Assembly (NCBI GenBank): GCA_030581615.1
Contig: JAKTTT010000066.1
Coordinates: 1-64,000 of the forward strand
Source of the DNA: Alloascoidea africana
Taxonomy: Eukaryota; Ascomycota; Alloascoideomycetes; Alloascoideales; Alloascoideaceae
Direction of reading: 5' to 3'
Length of the DNA stretch: 64,000 nt
The position numbers were made by a program, and so were the translations under genes. Of the stretch, positions 60,285 through 64,000 are shown piece after piece. The stretch's first letter is position 1, and each line of letters begins with the position of its first letter. Under the pieces are notes generated by a model. The model did no database searches. It was not told the DNA's origin and saw only the letters and a list, made by a program, of their open reading frames with translations.

Positions 60285-63199
60285 GCGGAATTTGGACGTC
60301 TAATGATCTGTTTGGTTTGATAAGTGTGAATCACCTTGGATGAGATCTCCAGTAATGTTCTTCTGTACAAAGTTTCCCTCGCTCAGCGAGCAAAAAAAAA
60401 AAAAGAGATAGAGAGATTACGAAACTAAAATGGATTCGCAATATCTCACGGCAACGAAGGGCACGTTCCAACTCTGTGCTCCGACCAAACGTTCTTTTTC
60501 TTAATTCCTTTTCAACCAGATCAATTTCGAGTTTGCTTCGTTCTTATACACACCCATTGTTGTGAACAACAAGGGCGTCAAAGACGACAATGCAATGTAT
60601 GTACGTCACTTATTTTATTGCAGACGAGATTTCATTTCGGCGTTAACATACACTCGAGGCATTCCTGATGTTAGTTGCATCCATGAGATGATAAATTAAA
60701 AGGATGAGAAATCGTATAGCTGGTGATAGTGGTGGTGTTGTTCTTTAAACCAAATTGTTGGTAATGTCCACTTGTACTGTGCTATGGGGTTATCTGTGTT
60801 GGCAAGCTATTCTTCATACCCTCTACCACATTCATCTCTGTTTCTTCCCCAAACACAGGCACAGGCTTGGTGTCTTAAGTTTGAAGACACCGATCATATA
60901 TCCTTTTATGTCCGGTGTCAGTGAACAAAAAAACATTTGCTGTGTTTCTCTGCTTGGTCCGAGTGCAAAATTCGGTAAGCTTTCAAAGTGCATAAACCAT
61001 AAAGAAAAAAGTGTGTAGGAAAACAGATACAAACTGTAATCAAAAGTATGATCAGTGTGAATGTTCCTGAGACAATAAATACATTTAATTTGTGAATCAC
61101 ACAAAAGTGTTAGAAGAATTTGTGTGGAATAGGATGCGCAGCCACAATTGCTAATGAATGAAACTGAATAGATTTTGCAGAAGAAGAAAAAAAATCATCT
61201 CAGAGGATTAGAAAACAGATCAAAGATAAAGATATTTGCACAGTTTTGAGACCAAGTCAGTGGCATATCAGCTGATTCAAGATCAGTGTTTATCCTCAAA
61301 ACTTTTCAAAGCCAAGCAAATGGTATATATAAGGGAGTAAACCTGCAGAAAATATGGAAGCATCAATTGGATACAGTTGAGCCCTTTGATACAGATAGAT
61401 AGGGTAATCCTCTTTAATGTTTCAGTTACATAGACTCCATCGACTCTGTCAATTTTCCCGCTGAGGTTTTTGACAGACTTTTCTGATTCAAACTTTACTC
61501 CAAAAAAGATGCAATGTGTACCATTACTATTATTACATGAAAAATTTCGATAAATGCGACAGAAGCCCTAGATCTAGTAGTAGTTGTAATAGAAATTGAA
61601 AGAAAAAAAAACCAATTTAAGCGTTCACTAAATTGGAAGCTAAGACTGCTGAGGAAACTTCAATTGTCTTAGCCTCTAGTGTTATTTTGAGGTGATGGAA
61701 CTAGAAAATTGGTTTATTTTCTCTTTCCGGCATCTCATGATGAGAAACCACTAGCAAATTAGGTCAAGACATAATAATGGAGTTGGATGAGGCGGGTCAG
61801 TAGAGCACATTTTGAGGGCAGCATGTTGTTGTAGTCTGAATGTGGTCTGGTGGATTTTCCCTTGCTGCTGAAGAAAGAATGCAGAAAAGGTACCTTGGCG
61901 TGCGATGAATGGGGATGGAGATTTAGAGATTTCCCAGACAATAGGGAGCATAGATAGAAATGCTTAAATTAATTCCAGCTCTCGCTCGTATATTCTGGAA
62001 TTGTGGTGACTGGTAGTGAGCAAGCAACAGCAGAAGCACCACCAATAGATGGCCTAACTAATCAAGCCAAACAAGTTCGCATGCTTGCATTTTCACTTGT
62101 TCGGTTTTGGGCCTACTCTCTCGATACCTCTTTCACAAGAGACTTTCATGACAGCGGACAGGATGTTTATGGTTTGATATTCTGGCAGTGGTCTGAGATC
62201 TACGCTTGAAAAACTGCGGGAGAGGAATAATGCAGGACAACCACAACATTTCAAATGTGGTGGACCACTGAAACCTTGTGGTTTCTTGTCCCAAAGCAGC
62301 TGTCTTTTCGCATTTTTTTTGTTCTACTTGAATGGGAGAAGAGGGCTCAAACACACAAACTATGTTTAATATCTACCTCAAAGTTAATCCGTAGTGACGG
62401 TTAATTACCGAGCTACAGGGCCAAATTAATTAATTAAGGTGTGTCAATCCTAACTGACGTTTTTTCTCTCCGTTATTCCCTTAGCCAGCGCCATTGACCG
62501 AGTACCACTTTTTTCTGCTTTTGTGTGCAATTTTTTTTTTAGCCTTTCAATTGCGTAGCGTGCAGAGATCTTTTGCTTGCATCATTCGCTGGTATGTCAG
62601 AAACTCTTGACAACCAGTTGGAAAATAATTAGCACCGGAATGAGCAGGATTACCGCATCCGCTTAAGCTACTGCCCCCATGGATCATGGATGGAAGTTGA
62701 AATTACCAGGCCAGAAACAAAAAGCTACTATGCCAAATGCAGTAAATTTTCGAGGTCACACAATCTCAGCCTATATTTCGATTTGGATTTAGCACAAGAT
62801 TCTCGAAGCTAGGCTCATCGGGCTGGCATTAGTTAGAGGAGAAACTTGACAATTAGTTAGGCGAGATAGCAATACATTCGATGTGCCTAGATAGCGGCCT
62901 ATAATAGGATCAGGGACGTAAAAAAAAACTTAGATAAGCCCATCTTGTGCTGGAAAGTGAAAACATTCAGCTTAATTCGTAACCGGGGCATGGTGCTTGG
63001 GTGAAATCCTTGAAGTTATCGACTTTTGTATGAAGCAGAGAAATTCACGAGAATACGCAGCGGTTCGGCGTCGCAATGTTCAGATATTATTCACCTTTAA
63101 TATTCGTTTTCTAGATCTTATACTTTAATAATTAATGCCAATCCAATGTCCGTAGAAATAGGGAAACCTGAGGAGAGGAAACGGACAGACACAGACATG

Positions 63200-63260
63200 G
63201 AAAACGGAAACGGAAACGGAAACTAAAACTAAAACCAAAAACTAAAACTAAAACTCAAAA
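63200..63260. repeat. AAACGG / AAACTA hexamer array
   Basis: Four or so AAACGG-type units pass into AAACTA/AAACCA-type units over about 60 bp; a compound microsatellite, not a telomere repeat I recognise. Confidence 0.85.
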
Positions 63261-64000
63261 TCCGAGAAAAACTGAAAAGGTGTTTTACCTAAAGATTCGA
63301 TCTTGTAATTGTTAGTCCAGTATGAAAAAACGAACGTCAATGAATGGGCCAGGCGGACACCATGAAAGGGGGGGTTCAGCACTTGGATCTTGTTGATTGG
63401 GAAGGTAAGGGCCAACAAGCAGTGCAACAATTTGGATAAGGGGACATCTGAGAGCATCTAGGAGTGCCTACAGTAGCATATCGGTTTACCACACAAACTC
63501 AAGATTGATCCATTCTGGGCCTGGCAGGTCCCCAAAGATCGTGCTTGTAGATTATAACACTACGCCAATTAAATACGGTAGCAGCAGCCATGAGCAATAG
63601 AACATGAAGCGAACAGTTCAAGTTCAGGTCAAGGCACCACTCTTCTCCAAATTGGATACGATTAGCTGTGCGAAAATTGTTCAATACGACGCAGGCCGGT
63701 GGTGATTGCATGCACGTCATATATGGTTTAAGCTTGGGGATAGAAGCAGGACAGGTCGCACCGAGCGAGACGGGGCGGGACGATGGGCAAGCACTGGGCG
63801 ATGTGCCCGTGGACTGTGACTCTAGGCCTGGGCCGTGAGGACGAGAGCTGGAGTCTTGGAAGAGAGGTCCAAACGCAGCGCCCAAACGCATTTCCCGCGC
63901 ACTTTTGGGTTCGGGACCCGTGCGTCTGGCAGGCGTGTTTTTGCGCGAAGCCCCGGAGCCCGGCCGGGTCTTCCCAAAGCGGAAAAATTTAAAGCAGAAG

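Larger units (their letters stand above)
58467..64000. other. 5.5-kb region without confident genes at the right end
   Basis: Mostly AT-rich. Its first 150 bp form the USP promoter with a TTACCCGG at 58567-58574. Small ORFs on + at 59342-59635, 59714-59938, 59973-60284 and 60755-61018 lack domains; one (ATG at 60036) is listed as weak. From about 63.5 kb the DNA turns GC-rich, as in front of several genes here (3.4, 48.6 and 52.9 kb), suggesting the promoter of a gene just beyond the window. An AAACGG/AAACTA array lies near 63.2 kb. Confidence 0.5.

Noticed and set aside
63200-63260. Telomere-like array
   Set aside because: The AAACGG/AAACTA units are irregular and short, and lie within normal sequence; better read as a compound microsatellite.

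Overview
The window reads as ordinary nuclear chromosomal DNA of an ascomycete fungus. Genes are packed on both strands. They are cut by many short spliceosomal introns (about 40-120 nt, GTANGT donors, CTAAC-like branch sites), and one or two tiny 5' exons are common. I placed 38 introns in 23 complete genes. CTG falls at conserved leucines (TFIIA gamma, PRA1), so this is not a CUG-serine yeast. A chitin synthase with a myosin-like head, a Dsc-complex gene, a two-finger iron-type GATA factor and SSK1 fit an early-diverging yeast lineage (Lipomyces- or Yarrowia-like) or a Taphrinomycotina-type fungus. I cannot name the species.

Layout. 1-12.4 kb is dense housekeeping: the N-terminus of a Sec16-like ER-exit-site scaffold (runs off the left edge), the Mediator kinase CDK8/Ssn3, Mtc6, a DUF89 phosphatase, the mRNA 3'-end factor Mpe1, TFIIA gamma (Toa2), a PRA1/Yip3 protein and Bna1. 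12.4-25.9 kb holds a Ste13/Dap2-type dipeptidyl aminopeptidase, the Dsc3-like E3-ligase subunit, a giant class V/VII chitin synthase, a WD40-cyclophilin (PPWD1) and RNA polymerase subunit Rpc10/ABC10-alpha. A 3.8-kb gene-free stretch with a GC-rich block full of palindromes and short repeats precedes a Fun19-like SWIRM protein. Then come a lipid phosphate phosphatase, a glutaredoxin-like protein and an unrecognised basic protein.

35.5-45.7 kb is two AT-rich gene deserts flanking one GC-rich island that carries the HOG-pathway response regulator SSK1. 45.7-58.5 kb carries a histidine acid phosphatase, a calcineurin-like phosphoesterase, a Fep1/SreA-like GATA factor, an endosulfine (Igo1), a second chitin synthase and a universal stress protein. 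From 58.5 kb to the right edge I find no convincing gene.

The genes are not an operon or cluster. Loose themes are cell-wall synthesis (two chitin synthases), transcription and RNA processing, and stress and nutrient signalling (Ssk1, Igo1, GATA, USP). The most unusual things I see are: an 8-bp motif TTACCCGG sitting about 95-103 bp upstream of four separate start codons; three introns that are stop-free multiples of three, so a naive reading translates straight through them; the overlapping palindromes near 27.9 kb; and the orphan ORFs and shared repeat in the AT-rich deserts. I saw no convincing transposon, viral fossil, tRNA, rRNA or CRISPR array.
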